Shown here piece by piece: positions 20,801 to 28,478 of a DNA stretch of 41,384 nucleotides. The notes under the pieces were generated by a model, which saw only the letters and a program-made list of their open reading frames with translations, did no database searches and had not been told where the DNA came from. A program made the translations under genes and the position numbers. The number at the start of each line of letters is the position of its first letter. Position 1 is the stretch's first letter. The stretch is from Clostridiaceae bacterium (GTDB lineage Bacteria; Bacillota; Clostridia; Lachnospirales; Lachnospiraceae): NCBI GenBank assembly GCA_902362865.1, contig CABIYE010000031.1, positions 1 through 41,384 of the forward strand, read 5' to 3'.

Positions 20801-22501
20801 CTTGCACCGGAAGGAACAGGCTACCGTGCAAAGTCAAGATTTGCACGGTTTTATAATATTCCGGAGTTGATGAATATGTTCAAGGAGATTGCAGATATCA
20901 AAACTTCCGATCAGTTAAAGCTTCCTGTGCCGGAAGTAGAATATGAAACAGTGGTGCTGAAACCAACAGAACAGCAGAAAGAAATCGTAGAAAGTCTGGG
21001 GGAACGTGCAGAAGTTGTCAGAAACGGCGGGGTAGATGCCTCTGTTGATAATATGCTGAAAATCACCAATGATGGAAGAAAATTAGCTTTGGATCAGCGT
21101 TTGGTGAACGAATTATTGCCAGACAATCCGGAAAGCAAAATATCAGTCTGTGCAGAGAAAAGCTATGAGATCTGGAAAGACACAGCAGCACAGAAATCGG
21201 CACAGCTGATTTTTTGTGATTTGAGCACACCGAAAGGCGATGGCAGTTTTAATGTCTACGATGACCTGAAACGCAAGCTGATGGAAAAAGGTGTACCAGA
21301 AAAAGAGATTGCTTTTATTCATGATGCAAATACAGAAGCAAAAAAGACGGAGCTGTTTGGAAAAGTGAAATCCGGGCAGGTTCGTTTTTTGATTGGCTCA
21401 ACAGCAAAGATGGGTGCCGGGACCAACGTGCAGGATCGTCTGATTGCGTTGCACCATCTGGATATTGGCTGGAAACCATCTGACTTGGAACAGAGAGAAG
21501 GGCGTATTATCCGCCAGGGAAATCATAATAAAAAAGTTCATATCTTCCGATATGTAACAGAATCCACATTCGACAGCTACATGTGGCAGCTGATCGAGAA
21601 TAAGCAGAAATTCATTTCTCAGATTATGACCAGTAAAGCACCTGTGCGAAGCTGTGAAGATGTGGACGAAGCGGCACTTTCCTATGCAGAGGTCAAGGCA
21701 CTTGCAACCGGAAATCCGGCGGTAAAAGAGAAGATGGCATTGGATGTTGATGTGGCGAAATTAAAGCTTTTAAAAGCTAACCACATGAATAATCAGTACC
21801 GCCTGGAAGATGATATTGCAAGGAATTTTCCACAACAGATTGCAAAACTGACAGAAATCATTGACAGCTACAAGGCAGACATCGCTCATTATTCTGAGCA
21901 TAAAATCACAGATCCAGAGCAGTTTACTATGGAGATTGGTGGCAAAGTGTTCACAGAAAAGAAAGAGGCAGGAGCAGCACTTCTGGCGGTATGTAAAGAT
22001 ATTAAAGCTGTAGATGCTGCGATGGATATCGGAAACTATCAGGGATTCAATATGAGGATTCAGTTTGATGGATGGAGTAAAGAATTTATTCTATCTGTCA
22101 AACATGAGGCTGTCTCGAAAGTTCATCTTGGAGCAGATGCACTTGGAAATATTACCCGTATCAACAATCTGTTGGACAGTTATCCAGAGAAGCTTTCAGA
22201 AGCACAACAAAGACTGGAAACAGTATATGAACAGCTTGCAAATGCAAAAGAAGAGGTTGGAAAGCCATTTCCAAAAGAAGAGGAGTTGAACCAGAAACTG
22301 GAGCGACTGTCAGAGCTAAATGCATTGCTTAATATGGATGAACGTGAAGATGCAGAAGCAGAGGTATCTGAATCAGATGAGAAAGAAGAAAGACCGGCAC
22401 GTGGTTCTATCCATGAAAAACTGCAGATTTATAAAGAAAAGAGTCAGCGGGAAAGTGAAACTGGCAAGGAAAACAGAAAACGGGATTTCGGTCTGGAATA
22501 A
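14819..22501 (+). CDS. Giant ICE DNA methylase-helicase (N6-MTase-like + SNF2/SF2 helicase)
   Basis: A 2560-residue polyvalent protein. An ArdC-like N-terminal domain (about 1-130; [20 protein letters not shown]) is followed by a low-complexity charged linker (about 293-408) that coincides with a gene in another frame. Two related modules follow (about 430-537 and 646-763), each built as DE(I/V)D.(I/V)LR.G, then FLK(D/N)EYGTGG. An adenine-methylase-like domain has motif [10 protein letters not shown] (Glu1063) and NVPF (Asn1127) in place of NPPF. An SF2 helicase follows with Walker A GAGKT (Lys1738), DEAH (1897-1900), TGTPISNS and [10 protein letters not shown] (about 2225). The C-terminal coiled coil ends in [13 protein letters not shown]. 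Such proteins are typical of Tn1549-like ICEs and are thought to protect or remodel transferred DNA. ATG 14819 follows AAAAGGAG. There is no visible inactivating change. Confidence 0.88.
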   Translation: MANKLYAMEQLTEEVAKDVAASPQEWMRFLNTASKLYKYTFPEQLLIYAQRPEATAVASMEIWNQKMYRWIKKGSKGIALIDNTSGPKTKLRYVFDVQDTYKVRNLGKDPQLWNLPMEGEQLVADYLQEQLSLEDTEGGLAESLHQAAKESMQEWLPDALEELRLDVTGTFLEELDEQNQEVEFRELMTNSVWYVLLNRCGLDVQEYLDAEDFRHITDFNQLKVLGHLGSAVNEISRPVLMQIGRYVLNDLENDLKMVAKEKEVAYNEFSTLIRESNIDNTEDREEKKEETDYERDQLQPERRVSDSGYQPGRDERNHRQVRNDAERVSEKSQSSQVQHSDTAEPSGQSSDGDRQPGKTESRRPDERTSGERSGTGQNGRRDGMDQTHEPDQGTGRGAGDSGDYLQLSLFPTQEEQLGEIRKAAAALEQPAAFLISDEVVDDILRTGSGQKNTLFHITARLIEGLDNEEMQSFLKDEYGTGGKGFTIDGQKISIWYDNDGIRIRRGDSARRNFDRIVTWEEAADRIRDMYEEGNYVDNLISNNAIEQEQEEMTNLLALHFRDTCRNWEKKQSYSDWQDVVSGAWTDQEEADAIVYRFEWLQKYMDENPGDYHRWEIQHNPEYLQRFQDLQRERSWVDQKFTVERPALSFITQDEIDAVLRRGGITAGGRNRIYEYFMEHHDMKDAAEFLKNEYGTGGASPGIPGAYESDASHDAKGLKLAKGKIGSPEVEILLKWNKVAERVRQLIRTDDFLSPEELEKYEERQEAQRLADLEEAQQMLGEQLEQDTLTAEDITDLRLVDSEYMSGTRTRIHDFDCKVKGEVNRLQYTLEYHDDGEGFTIHTEKDDIWNRMSTQELERLDVKLGQEVLYYHYHNKTVNADTLDELREIREEIMEEESSYFTAISQRVWTDYDKKEKELSGEAEVSEEKESLEEINGIAEPIQATNFRITDDELGQGTPKEKFRANIMAIQLLKKCEDENRNATSEEQKILSRYVGWGGLADAFDETKAAWETEYLELKTVLTPEEYAAARASTLNAHYTQPIVIESMYQVLENLGFTKGNILEPSMGVGNFFGMLPENLNQSKLYGVELDSISGRIAKLLYPDANIQIKGFEKTDYPNDFFDVAIGNVPFGAYKVNDRQYDRYNFMIHDYFLAKTIDQLRPGGVAALITTKGTMDKASPEVRKYLAERADLLGAIRLPNTAFKANAGTEVSADILFFQKRESLTKEMPEWINLDSDVNGITVNQYFVQHPEMILGEMKEVSGPYGMETTCAPMEGADLELQLQEAVKQIKGSMVPAVDVETELDEMPESIPADPNVRNYSYTVVDDQVYYRVNSLMNQVKMPAATAERVKGMVSIRDTVRELIAMQMEEIVTDEEIQKQQEKLNQVYDTYTAKYGVIGSNANKRAFSDDSSYCLLCSLEDLNEDGTLKRKADMFTKRTIKKAVAVTSVETATEALALSLNERAKVDLPYMAELTGKSEEKITEELVGVIFKNPLTDQWESGDEYLSGNVRDKLNTARTFAENHPEFTSNVRALEAVQPRDLEASEIEVRIGATWIEPSDYQDFMQETLHTPWYLLQKEIQVKFSEVNGEWRITGKNADSPQNAFAYATYGTERANAYKILEDTLNLKDVRIYDKSVNENGDEIRVLNKKETMLASQKQDAMKAAFKDWIFKDQQRRERLVKVYNERFNSIRPREYDGSHLTFPGMNPEIELRPHQKNAVAHQLYGENVLLAHVVGAGKTYEMVAAAMESKRLGLSQKNLFVVPNHLTEQWGAEFLQLYPGANILVATKKDFEPANRKKFCARIAMGNYDAIIIGHSQFERIPISDERQEAMLRKQIDDLEMAIQSARYEQDGGRYTVKQIEKTRKTLQTRLEKLNQKEKKDQVVTFEELGVDHLYVDEAHSYKNAFLYTKMRNVAGIAQNEAQKSADMFNKCQYLDEITGGKGITFATGTPISNSMTELYVMQRYLQNRKLQNMGLGLFDSWASTFGEVVTSIELAPEGTGYRAKSRFARFYNIPELMNMFKEIADIKTSDQLKLPVPEVEYETVVLKPTEQQKEIVESLGERAEVVRNGGVDASVDNMLKITNDGRKLALDQRLVNELLPDNPESKISVCAEKSYEIWKDTAAQKSAQLIFCDLSTPKGDGSFNVYDDLKRKLMEKGVPEKEIAFIHDANTEAKKTELFGKVKSGQVRFLIGSTAKMGAGTNVQDRLIALHHLDIGWKPSDLEQREGRIIRQGNHNKKVHIFRYVTESTFDSYMWQLIENKQKFISQIMTSKAPVRSCEDVDEAALSYAEVKALATGNPAVKEKMALDVDVAKLKLLKANHMNNQYRLEDDIARNFPQQIAKLTEIIDSYKADIAHYSEHKITDPEQFTMEIGGKVFTEKKEAGAALLAVCKDIKAVDAAMDIGNYQGFNMRIQFDGWSKEFILSVKHEAVSKVHLGADALGNITRINNLLDSYPEKLSEAQQRLETVYEQLANAKEEVGKPFPKEEELNQKLERLSELNALLNMDEREDAEAEVSESDEKEERPARGSIHEKLQIYKEKSQRESETGKENRKRDFGLE
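15679..15686 (+). promoter_or_regulatory. Internal Shine-Dalgarno for the nested TnpV gene
   Basis: AAAGGAGG lies inside the methylase-helicase gene, 9 nt before the ATG at 15696. It is a near-perfect anti-16S match and decides that the nested frame is translated on its own. Confidence 0.75.
15696..16040 (+). CDS. tnpV: TnpV-family protein nested inside the methylase-helicase gene (+1 frame)
   Basis: A 114-residue protein fully contained in the methylase-helicase gene, in a different frame of the same strand. It begins [19 protein letters not shown] and has the TnpV hallmarks: a [14 protein letters not shown] segment, a helix with [20 protein letters not shown], and a C-terminal [19 protein letters not shown]. 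TnpV is a small protein of unknown function first named in clostridial mobilisable transposons. The start has AAAGGAGG at 9 nt spacing. The host frame across this interval encodes a Gln/Arg/Asp/Ser/Gly-rich linker with no fold that I recognise, as expected if the TnpV frame is the one under selection. The family assignment is from memory of its conserved ends. Confidence 0.78.
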   Translation: MREISYSQNGEYQIPDISLEETRGTIGKYGMMRKEYLRNHKVARFNILTLQNRLDSHLMEIDSQARQRVDDLMNELLEKDPAPDKMADGMAWTRHMNQIKAQAEELVIQEIIYS

Positions 22502-22511
22502 GATAACAAGG

Positions 22512-22560
22512 AAGATGGCATAATCTGGCAGAAAGAATGTTCTGTGGGTTATGCCATCTT
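22512..22560 (+). other. Long stem-loop ahead of the YodL gene
   Basis: AAGATGGCATAA (22512-22523) pairs perfectly with TTATGCCATCTT (22549-22560). Inside, CAGAA (22529-22533) can pair with TTCTG (22540-22544). It starts 10 nt after the upstream stop and ends 22 nt before the ATG at 22583. It could act as a terminator or attenuator (short T/C run after it), or protect the mRNA ends. Confidence 0.65.
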
Positions 22561-22582
22561 TCAGAATACAGGAGGAACTTAT

Positions 22583-25342
22583 ATGGCAAGAAACAGGATA
22601 ATAGGTAGAGAAACACAGAAAATGCAGGAATATACGCAGGAACGGATCGCTCAGGCAGAGCGTAGAGATATAGAATTTTCAACAGATGTAAAAGAACAGA
22701 TTTTTGAATATGCGAATCTGATCGGCGAGGAAGAGAAAGTTAGAACTTTGGTAAGAAATCTGGCAGATGCAGTGAGTCAGGCAGATCAAGAAGGTGTAGA
22801 GGATTTGCTGGATGACGCAAGAATGGATATTCAGGAACTGCCGGATCCAACCATAGGTAAGCTGGAATTACGTGACTATGGATATACAGCAGAAGATATG
22901 GTACCGCTTAGAAAAGAAGCAGCTCTTGATTATCACAGAATGGGTTCTAAAATTTATTGCCTTGGCAGTGATGACAGTAAAGATGAATATGCGAGTAAAG
23001 AAATGATACAGGCATACGATGGTTTGTTTGGAATGGAATCGCAGATGTGGGAACGGATAAAGGATAACAACCTGGATTATGCAGAAGAAAATTTAGGAGC
23101 ATTTCAGGAGCCTATGAGTGTCATTGAGCAGGAAGAAGCACTGAAATTATACGATGCCGGAGCAGATATCTATCTGATCACTAATTTTTCATCACCGATG
23201 TATGTCACAGAACGTATGGAAATTGAACGAGGACCAGAGCATTATCAGATGTCTATGACAGAACTGGAGCGTTTCCGTAACCTGGAATGGGAAATGCAGA
23301 AATATCCACAGATTCAGTCATTGAAAGAAGCAAACCTGTTGTTAGGAACAAGAAGGGTATTTGGTATTTATCAGATCCGGGATGATTCACCGGGCGAAAA
23401 CTATGCTTTTATGAATATGAGTTTTATTGAAAGTCATGGTATGAAGATAAAAAAAGAAGATTACAAGCTGGTCTATGTTGGTGAATTATCAGGAAATATG
23501 TCACTGGATGATATTTTTGAAAGGTTCAACATTGATAGACCGGAAGATTTCCGTGGGCATTCCCTGTCTGTCAGTGATATCGTAGTTCTGAATGACGGGG
23601 AAAAAGTAACTGCTCATTTTGTAGACAGTATCAGTTTTGAACAGCTAGATTCTTTCCTGAATCTGGAAGAACAGGTCCTTAGTGAACTGGCATATGAGGT
23701 AGGAGAACGTTACTTTGCTATTCAGAGAACAGAAGAAGGATATGATTATTCCTTTTACGATGAAGATTTCCGCTTGATGGATGGTGGCGTTTATGAGAAT
23801 GATGAAATTTCTATTGAAGAAGCGGCGGAGGAACTTTTGGAAGACGAAGGCTGGACTGGAGAACGCATCCGTGGAGATTATGATCGGTTGATGGAGAAAG
23901 TAGAAGAAATGGATGAAGTTGTAATGGCAGAGATTCAGAAAAGCCAGGGCGAATATAAGCCATTGGCAAAGGTGGAGGAACTGGAAGAGGCCAATTATAA
24001 CATGATTGATAATGTACTCAATAATATGCCGCCTAAGAAAGAAGCTTATCTGGAATATTATGCCGCAGAATGTGATGAAATTCATGATATGGGAGCTTAT
24101 GAGAAAAGCACAGATGTGAAAGAAATCGCAGCAATCTATGAGAAGTACAGAGAAGATCCGGAAAACGCTTATAAAGGCAGTGGAATGGGGATTATTTATC
24201 GTGATCCGGAGGATAGCTTGTTTGATGAAACAGAACTGTTAATTGTAATGGGAACAACGATACACGGCGACTTCTTGGATAATGTGCGGTTTTTAAAAGA
24301 TCAGCCGGTGGTGCGTGAAGGTTTGGAGAAGATTCATAAAGCATTGCCTGATTATAAATATATCCCGATTCAGGATGTGCGTGAGGCAATGTATCCGAAA
24401 AAAATGACAACAGAAGAACTGGCAGCAGCATTGGATGAGATTGCGGAAGACTTCGATCCGTATGACTATCGGGACCATGTAGAGCCAGGGCAGGATACCA
24501 TACAGGAAGTCATGCTGGATCTGCAAAGTGGAAATGTTGGTTCTTATATTTCCTTTCTGAAGGATGTGATTGAAGAAGACTGTGAGCAGTCCGTGTGGGC
24601 AGGTGTTTTGCTGGAACGGCTGAAATCCTACGAACCAGATATATCCAAAGAAACAGAGCCGATGGTGTATGTGAATTACTGTGAAAAGCGAGAGCTGATG
24701 GAACCACGCTGTCAGAAGCTCTCAGATCTGGATTCCCGTACTGCACAGAAGGATAAGGAATGGTACGCAGACCGTAATCCGAGGACGGATGAGCCGATGG
24801 TAACAGCCCAGATGTTTTTTACTATATATTATGCGGAAAAAGGCGATAAAATGATGCAACATTTCAAAGGGAAAATAGATATTGGAACAGGAAATGGCGG
24901 TATTTTAAGTCAGCTGAAACTCCAAAATGAACTGAAACTTACGGATGAAAGCTGGATTGGTTATCTGAAAAACAAGGGAAATGAAGAGTTTCAGAAGTGT
25001 ATGGAAGATCTGACCGATATGCAGAACCATGTGCTGCCATATTTGCAGAGCTTTTGCAGTCTGGAAGAAAAAAGTGTGCAGGAAAAGCAGGAACGGCAGG
25101 TTGCAGAAAAGCAGGACAGCAGAGTAGAAGCGTCAAGAGCAGCGAATGTGACAAAAGGGGATAATGACAAAGCTGTGAAAAAGGTAGTTTCGAGTATGCA
25201 AACAGAAAAGAATAAAGCAACTACGAAGGCAAAGAAGCCATCTATTCATGAACGACTGGAAATCAATAAGAGAAAAATCCAAGAAAAGCAGGGAAAAGAT
25301 GAGCTGGAGAGAGGAGCTGATCGGGATGTAAGAACGGTATAA
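22583..25342 (+). CDS. YodL-domain polyvalent ICE protein
   Basis: This protein has 919 residues from ATG 22583, which is 7 nt after GGAGG. The open frame extends 39 nt further upstream into the stem-loop but has no ribosome binding site there. A YodL domain lies at about 260-352 (FGIYQIRDDSPGENYAFMNM, then YKLVYVGELSG and FRGHSLSVSDIVVLNDG). It is followed by large-polyvalent-protein segments (RTEEGYDYSFYDEDFRLMDG; YNMIDNVLNNMPP). The rest is acidic and helical. The C-terminus carries the KKPSIHERLEINKRKIQEK tail shared with the methylase-helicase and DUF5688. There is no membrane segment. YodL-containing proteins are frequent in the defence and maintenance part of clostridial ICEs, with unproven function. 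They may enter the recipient with the DNA, which is speculation here. Confidence 0.8.
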   Translation: MARNRIIGRETQKMQEYTQERIAQAERRDIEFSTDVKEQIFEYANLIGEEEKVRTLVRNLADAVSQADQEGVEDLLDDARMDIQELPDPTIGKLELRDYGYTAEDMVPLRKEAALDYHRMGSKIYCLGSDDSKDEYASKEMIQAYDGLFGMESQMWERIKDNNLDYAEENLGAFQEPMSVIEQEEALKLYDAGADIYLITNFSSPMYVTERMEIERGPEHYQMSMTELERFRNLEWEMQKYPQIQSLKEANLLLGTRRVFGIYQIRDDSPGENYAFMNMSFIESHGMKIKKEDYKLVYVGELSGNMSLDDIFERFNIDRPEDFRGHSLSVSDIVVLNDGEKVTAHFVDSISFEQLDSFLNLEEQVLSELAYEVGERYFAIQRTEEGYDYSFYDEDFRLMDGGVYENDEISIEEAAEELLEDEGWTGERIRGDYDRLMEKVEEMDEVVMAEIQKSQGEYKPLAKVEELEEANYNMIDNVLNNMPPKKEAYLEYYAAECDEIHDMGAYEKSTDVKEIAAIYEKYREDPENAYKGSGMGIIYRDPEDSLFDETELLIVMGTTIHGDFLDNVRFLKDQPVVREGLEKIHKALPDYKYIPIQDVREAMYPKKMTTEELAAALDEIAEDFDPYDYRDHVEPGQDTIQEVMLDLQSGNVGSYISFLKDVIEEDCEQSVWAGVLLERLKSYEPDISKETEPMVYVNYCEKRELMEPRCQKLSDLDSRTAQKDKEWYADRNPRTDEPMVTAQMFFTIYYAEKGDKMMQHFKGKIDIGTGNGGILSQLKLQNELKLTDESWIGYLKNKGNEEFQKCMEDLTDMQNHVLPYLQSFCSLEEKSVQEKQERQVAEKQDSRVEASRAANVTKGDNDKAVKKVVSSMQTEKNKATTKAKKPSIHERLEINKRKIQEKQGKDELERGADRDVRTV

Positions 25343-25576
25343 ATTTATAGAAAGGCACTTGGCTCCGTTTTGGACATAGCAAAAGTGCTGACAGTGACGA
25401 ACGAAGATGTGCTGCCTGCTTATTTGCAGAGAGTATCTGATTTTGAAGACTGCCTACTTGCAACTTGTACGAAGGAGAATCAGTGTGATGCGATTGTGAC
25501 AAGGAATAAAAAGGATTTTCTTTCCTTTTGGATTACACTGCTTTCTCCGGAAGAACTGCTGAATATTTATTCGTAA
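25343..25576 (+). pseudogene. PIN-domain toxin (VapC-like), C-terminal remnant
   Basis: A frame open from 25343, with no plausible start or ribosome binding site, encodes about 77 residues that match the second half of a PIN-domain RNase toxin: VLTVTNEDVLPAYL, the acidic DFEDCLLATC motif, CDAIVTRNKKDF and LLSPEELLNIY. The N-terminal half with the first catalytic Asp is missing, and no antitoxin gene lies upstream, since the YodL gene ends 1 nt before. It is therefore a deletion remnant of a toxin-antitoxin pair joined directly to the conjugation module. The TTG at 25370 could start a short peptide, but such a product would lack half of the active site. Confidence 0.7.
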
Positions 25577-25669
25577 AAATATGTTTTTACAATCGGCAGC
25601 AGAAGGAAAGTTGAATGATAACTCCGATCCAGCATACTGCAAAATATAAAAATTTTATAACAAAGTGGA

Positions 25670-25707
25670 AAACCCTGCGTAGGATCAGAAATGTTCTCAC
25701 AGGGTTT
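25670..25707 (+). terminator. Stem-loop downstream of the PIN remnant
   Basis: AAACCCTG (25670-25677) pairs with CAGGGTTT (25700-25707), a perfect 8-bp stem with A-rich and T-rich flanks, so it could terminate in either direction. It separates the conjugation module from the regulator and agr block. The rest of 25577-25860 is AT-rich, and I see no gene in it. Confidence 0.5.
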
Positions 25708-25860
25708 CATGTATCTAATAAAATATAGAAATTTAGCGGATTTCTGCTAGAATAAGAAAAACTGTTAAAAAAATATCGTGCATAGATCAAAAAGACTATA
25801 TATGGGCGACCTTTTAAAGCCGATTTATATAAAATAGAAGAAAAAAAGGTGGTCGATACC

Positions 25861-26100
25861 GTGGATATAAAAACAGCGGTCATATATCGGTTAAACGATC
25901 TGATTAAGCAGAAAGATATCACAGTGAATGAAGCGGCGGTGCGCTCAGGCGTCCCGCCTTCAACACTGAAAAATATTTTGTATGGACAAAGCAGGAATGC
26001 TGGCGTAGTTACAATTAAAAAGATATGCGATGGATTGGATATTACAATACAGGAATTTTTTGAAGATCCCATCTTTGCAGATTTGGAACCGGAGTTATAG
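25861..26100 (+). CDS. Small Cro/CI (XRE) transcriptional regulator
   Basis: This protein has 79 residues from GTG 25861, preceded by AAGGTGG at 8-nt spacing. The GTG at 25849 lies within that ribosome binding site region and is less likely. It is almost entirely one helix-turn-helix domain: NEAAVRSGVPPSTLKNIL is the HTH core, followed by GVVTIKKICDGLDITIQEFF, typical of single-domain clostridial XRE repressors that begin MDIKTAVI. It is placed directly upstream of the agr genes in the same direction, with an 88-nt gap. It may control the agr block or itself. The binding site is unknown. Confidence 0.85.
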   Translation: MDIKTAVIYRLNDLIKQKDITVNEAAVRSGVPPSTLKNILYGQSRNAGVVTIKKICDGLDITIQEFFEDPIFADLEPEL

Positions 26101-26188
26101 GAACAGGCAAATAATCTTAGGATTCAGATTCTGCAAGATGGTTTTTTTATGGGAAAGGGTTAGAAGAAACTAACACTGGAGGATGAAT

Positions 26189-26926
26189 ATGTGTAAAATA
26201 GCAATTTGCGACGATGATAAAGAATACAGGGAGAAAATAAAGACGGTCATAGAAACGGAAGGGATTCTGTCTTCGAATGAGATACGGTTTTATGAATATG
26301 AATCAGGAAAAGAATTATTGGAAGATGCGGATATTTTGCATGATCTGATTTTTATGGATATGCGTATGCCTGGATTGGATGGAAATAAAACAGTACTGAA
26401 GCTGAGGGAATATAATGAAGCAGCGATATTGGTGTTCTGCTCCGGCTGTTTTGAACCGACTCCTGACAGCATTAATGTTGGACAACCGTTCCGGTACATC
26501 ATGAAGGATCTGCATGACAGAAGTCTGAAAAAGGAAATACCTATGATTTTATTAAAAGTGAAATTGTGCTGTGGAGATTCTTCCGTGACAGTTACATCGG
26601 CGGGAAGGATAATGCGCATCCATACGGAAGACATTTTATATATCTGTCTGGCGAAAAGGGGCTGTACGATATACATTGCCAGACAGGGAAAGATAGAAGA
26701 GATGCATTGCAAGGAATCTTTAAGTGATCTGTATGAGTGTCTGGCCGGAAGGGGATTTGAGTATGCACACAACAGCTATATTGTGAATTTGGCAAAAGTG
26801 GAAGGATTGGAAAAGAACGTTGCGTTGCTGCCGTTTGGAATCCAGTTGAATGTTTCGAGGTCGAGAAAAGGACAGTTTGCCGACGCACTGATAACATTTC
26901 TTGGGGAAAGGAACGGCATGGTATGA
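26189..26926 (+). CDS. LytTR-family response regulator (AgrA-like)
   Basis: This protein has 245 residues from ATG 26189. GGAGG ends 6 nt upstream and overlaps the alternative ATG at 26183, which rules that one out. The receiver domain (1-about 120) has the acidic pocket CDDDKE and phospho-acceptor Asp57 in LIFMDMRMPGLDG. The C-terminal LytTR DNA-binding domain (about 132-240) shows the IMRIHTEDILYI strand and the conserved FEYAHNSYIVNLAKVEGLE block. It should activate promoters when phosphorylated by the adjacent kinase. Its stop overlaps the kinase start (ATGA), so they are coupled. A short dyad, GTTAG-N6-CTAAC, lies at 26159-26174, just before its ribosome binding site. Targets are presumably agrBD and perhaps the NRPS operon (inference). 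Confidence 0.9.
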   Translation: MCKIAICDDDKEYREKIKTVIETEGILSSNEIRFYEYESGKELLEDADILHDLIFMDMRMPGLDGNKTVLKLREYNEAAILVFCSGCFEPTPDSINVGQPFRYIMKDLHDRSLKKEIPMILLKVKLCCGDSSVTVTSAGRIMRIHTEDILYICLAKRGCTIYIARQGKIEEMHCKESLSDLYECLAGRGFEYAHNSYIVNLAKVEGLEKNVALLPFGIQLNVSRSRKGQFADALITFLGERNGMV

Positions 26927-28089
26927 TAATAAGAGATTATTTGATTTGTCTTCTTCAGATGTATCTGTTGGAGGACTTGGAAAAGAACATACTCCCATAC
27001 AGAAGAGAAAGATTCTGGGAAAAATTTCTCGTATATTGTATCGCAGCACTGGCAATGTTCGGAACCAACCGCCTGGAATCCTCAATACTTAATATGGTAA
27101 TGATTCCGGTAATCTATATGATTGCGTCTATGGTTGTGTTCCGGGGAAATATATGGAAGAAGCTGGTTACGGTATGCTGCTATTATGTGCTGGCAATTAT
27201 TCCCGAATTTCTCTTTGCGGCACTTACGAATGCATATGGCGTGACTGGTGCGTCCGAGGGCTTCAGGACTGAAATAGAAAAGACATTAGCACTCCTGCTG
27301 ATGAGTACCATGACATTTCTGTTTATTAAATGCATTAATCAGGTAACAAGGAAAAGGGATTATCTGACGATTGAGAATAAAACTTTTACTGTGCTGCTCA
27401 TGCTGCCAACCGCTACGATCATTATATTAGGATGTGTGTTTTATTCAAATATTTCTTTTGAAGGAATGAACAGGGTTATGGTTCCGGTAGGAGCTTCGCT
27501 TCTGTTAATGACGAATATCTTCATTTTCACAGTATTTGACAGGTTTGTAGAAAAATCAGAAGAAGTGAAGAAGATGGACCGGCTATACCAGAAAAGCAGG
27601 GCGGAGATTGCCAATCTGCAGTATATGAATAAGGTTAATGAGGATAACAGAGCATTCTTACACGATATAAATAAATTTATCTGTACAGTAGCCGGCTTGA
27701 TAGAAGAAGGAGAGAATCAAGAGGTTAAGGACATCATGGAACATTTAGGCGTCCGGATTCAGAATCTTCAAAAAAGTGTATATTGTGAGCATCCGATCTT
27801 GAACAGCATCCTATGTGAAAGAAAATTTCTTGCAGAATCTAAGGATATATCCTATAGGATTACTCTGGGTAATGATCTCAGACTGGATTTTCTGGAAGAG
27901 TTGGATTTGATCTCGATCGTAGGGAATCTTTTGGATAACGCACTGGAAGCGGCAGAAAAGACAGAAGATGGCAGATATGTGGAATGCAGGATGTATATGG
28001 GAAATGCGGGGCATTTCCTTGTCATGGAATTTTGCAATGGGTATGTCGTCCCTCTGTTAAAGGACAAGGACAGGTACATAAGCACCTAA
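26923..28089 (+). CDS. AgrC-like sensor histidine kinase, truncated by in-frame TAA
   Basis: The 388 encoded residues begin at ATG 26923, overlapping the regulator stop. About six hydrophobic segments (residues about 35-215) form the peptide-sensing membrane domain. His247 in AFLHDINKF is the phosphorylation site. The GHKL ATPase domain has its N-box at NLLDNALEAAEK (about 333-344). The protein stops at codon 389 (TAA, 28087-28089), just where family members continue with a Lys-Arg-Asp stretch and the HGIGL lid. The lost 42 codons follow in the same frame (next entry). As written, the kinase lacks the G-box and probably cannot bind ATP normally. A single A-to-T change of an AAA Lys codon would explain it. 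A sequencing error, true pseudogenisation or stop readthrough are alternatives. Confidence 0.85.
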   Translation: MIIRDYLICLLQMYLLEDLEKNILPYRRERFWEKFLVYCIAALAMFGTNRLESSILNMVMIPVIYMIASMVVFRGNIWKKLVTVCCYYVLAIIPEFLFAALTNAYGVTGASEGFRTEIEKTLALLLMSTMTFLFIKCINQVTRKRDYLTIENKTFTVLLMLPTATIIILGCVFYSNISFEGMNRVMVPVGASLLLMTNIFIFTVFDRFVEKSEEVKKMDRLYQKSRAEIANLQYMNKVNEDNRAFLHDINKFICTVAGLIEEGENQEVKDIMEHLGVRIQNLQKSVYCEHPILNSILCERKFLAESKDISYRITLGNDLRLDFLEELDLISIVGNLLDNALEAAEKTEDGRYVECRMYMGNAGHFLVMEFCNGYVVPLLKDKDRYIST

Positions 28090-28218
28090 AGAGACGCGGA
28101 CAGTCACGGGATCGGACTGCACACGGTTGGAAAACTGGTTAAAAAGTATGCGGGAATTATGCGAGTGGAGGCAGGAGAACGGGAGTTCTCTGTTAAGCTG
28201 ATCTTTACAATCAAATAA
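28090..28218 (+). pseudogene. Detached C-terminal tail of the AgrC-like kinase
   Basis: Directly after the TAA, the same frame continues for 42 codons as RDADSHGIGLHTVGKLVKKY, then IMRVEAGEREFSVKLIFTIK and a TAA at 28216-28218. This contains the ATP-lid glycines (HGIGL) and final strands of the GHKL ATPase fold, with no further damage. It has no start codon or ribosome binding site. Together with 26923-28089 it forms one interrupted gene of about 431 codons. Confidence 0.85.
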
Positions 28219-28225
28219 GGACGTG

Positions 28226-28285
28226 CAAAAATCGCCCAAAAAGTTACCGTTTTTGCCACGGTAATTGAAAAGAGGGCGATTTTTG
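28226..28285 (+). terminator. Nested stem-loop between kinase and AgrD genes
   Basis: CAAAAATCGCCC (28226-28237) pairs perfectly with GGGCGATTTTTG (28274-28285). An inner TTACCG (28244-28249) pairs with CGGTAA (28259-28264). The outer right arm ends in a T-run, so it can act as an intrinsic terminator; it is nearly symmetrical and could work in both directions. It would separate receptor expression from signal expression. Confidence 0.7.
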
Positions 28286-28319
28286 TGTAAACTTTCGGAA
28301 AAAAGGAGGCTTTGTAACT

Positions 28320-28478
28320 ATGAAAAAAATAATCAGAAAAAACATGGGAATCAAACTGCTTGGAGCTGTAAACTGTCTTGCACTCTGCTTGACGGCGTAT
28401 ACGGCAAATCTGGCGTGCAACTGGCTGTACTATCAGGAAGATGAGCCGGAAGAAGTTAAGAAAATGAGGAAATTCTAG
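28320..28478 (+). CDS. AgrD-like cyclic lactone autoinducer precursor
   Basis: A 52-residue peptide that is too short for many gene finders. ATG 28320 follows AAGGAGG at 10-nt spacing. Residues 1-15 form a basic amphipathic leader (MKKIIRKNMGIKLLG), followed by a hydrophobic stretch. The signal core has Cys33 in NLACNWLYYQ, then the acidic DEPEEV and the KKMRKF tail typical of clostridial autoinducer precursors. By analogy with S. aureus (Cys plus four residues, then DEPE) and C. perfringens (CLWFT, then HQPEEP), the predicted thiolactone ring is Cys33-Asn-Trp-Leu-Tyr37, with an N-terminal tail of unknown length. AgrB starts within its stop codon. The exact ring size is inference. Confidence 0.85.
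   Translation: MKKIIRKNMGIKLLGAVNCLALCLTAYTANLACNWLYYQEDEPEEVKKMRKF

Noticed and set aside
22544..22582. Upstream start for the YodL gene
   Set aside because: It lies in the right half of the stem-loop without a ribosome binding site; GGAGG is correctly placed for 22583.
25725..25803. Possible promoters TGCTAGAAT and TATATAT ahead of the XRE gene
   Set aside because: No acceptable -35 box at 16-18 nt from either, in an AT-rich stretch where such matches arise by chance.
26113..26147. ATCTT...AAGAT stem followed by a T7 run between the XRE gene and the response regulator
   Set aside because: The stem is only five A/T-rich pairs with a long loop; too weak to call a terminator despite the T-run.
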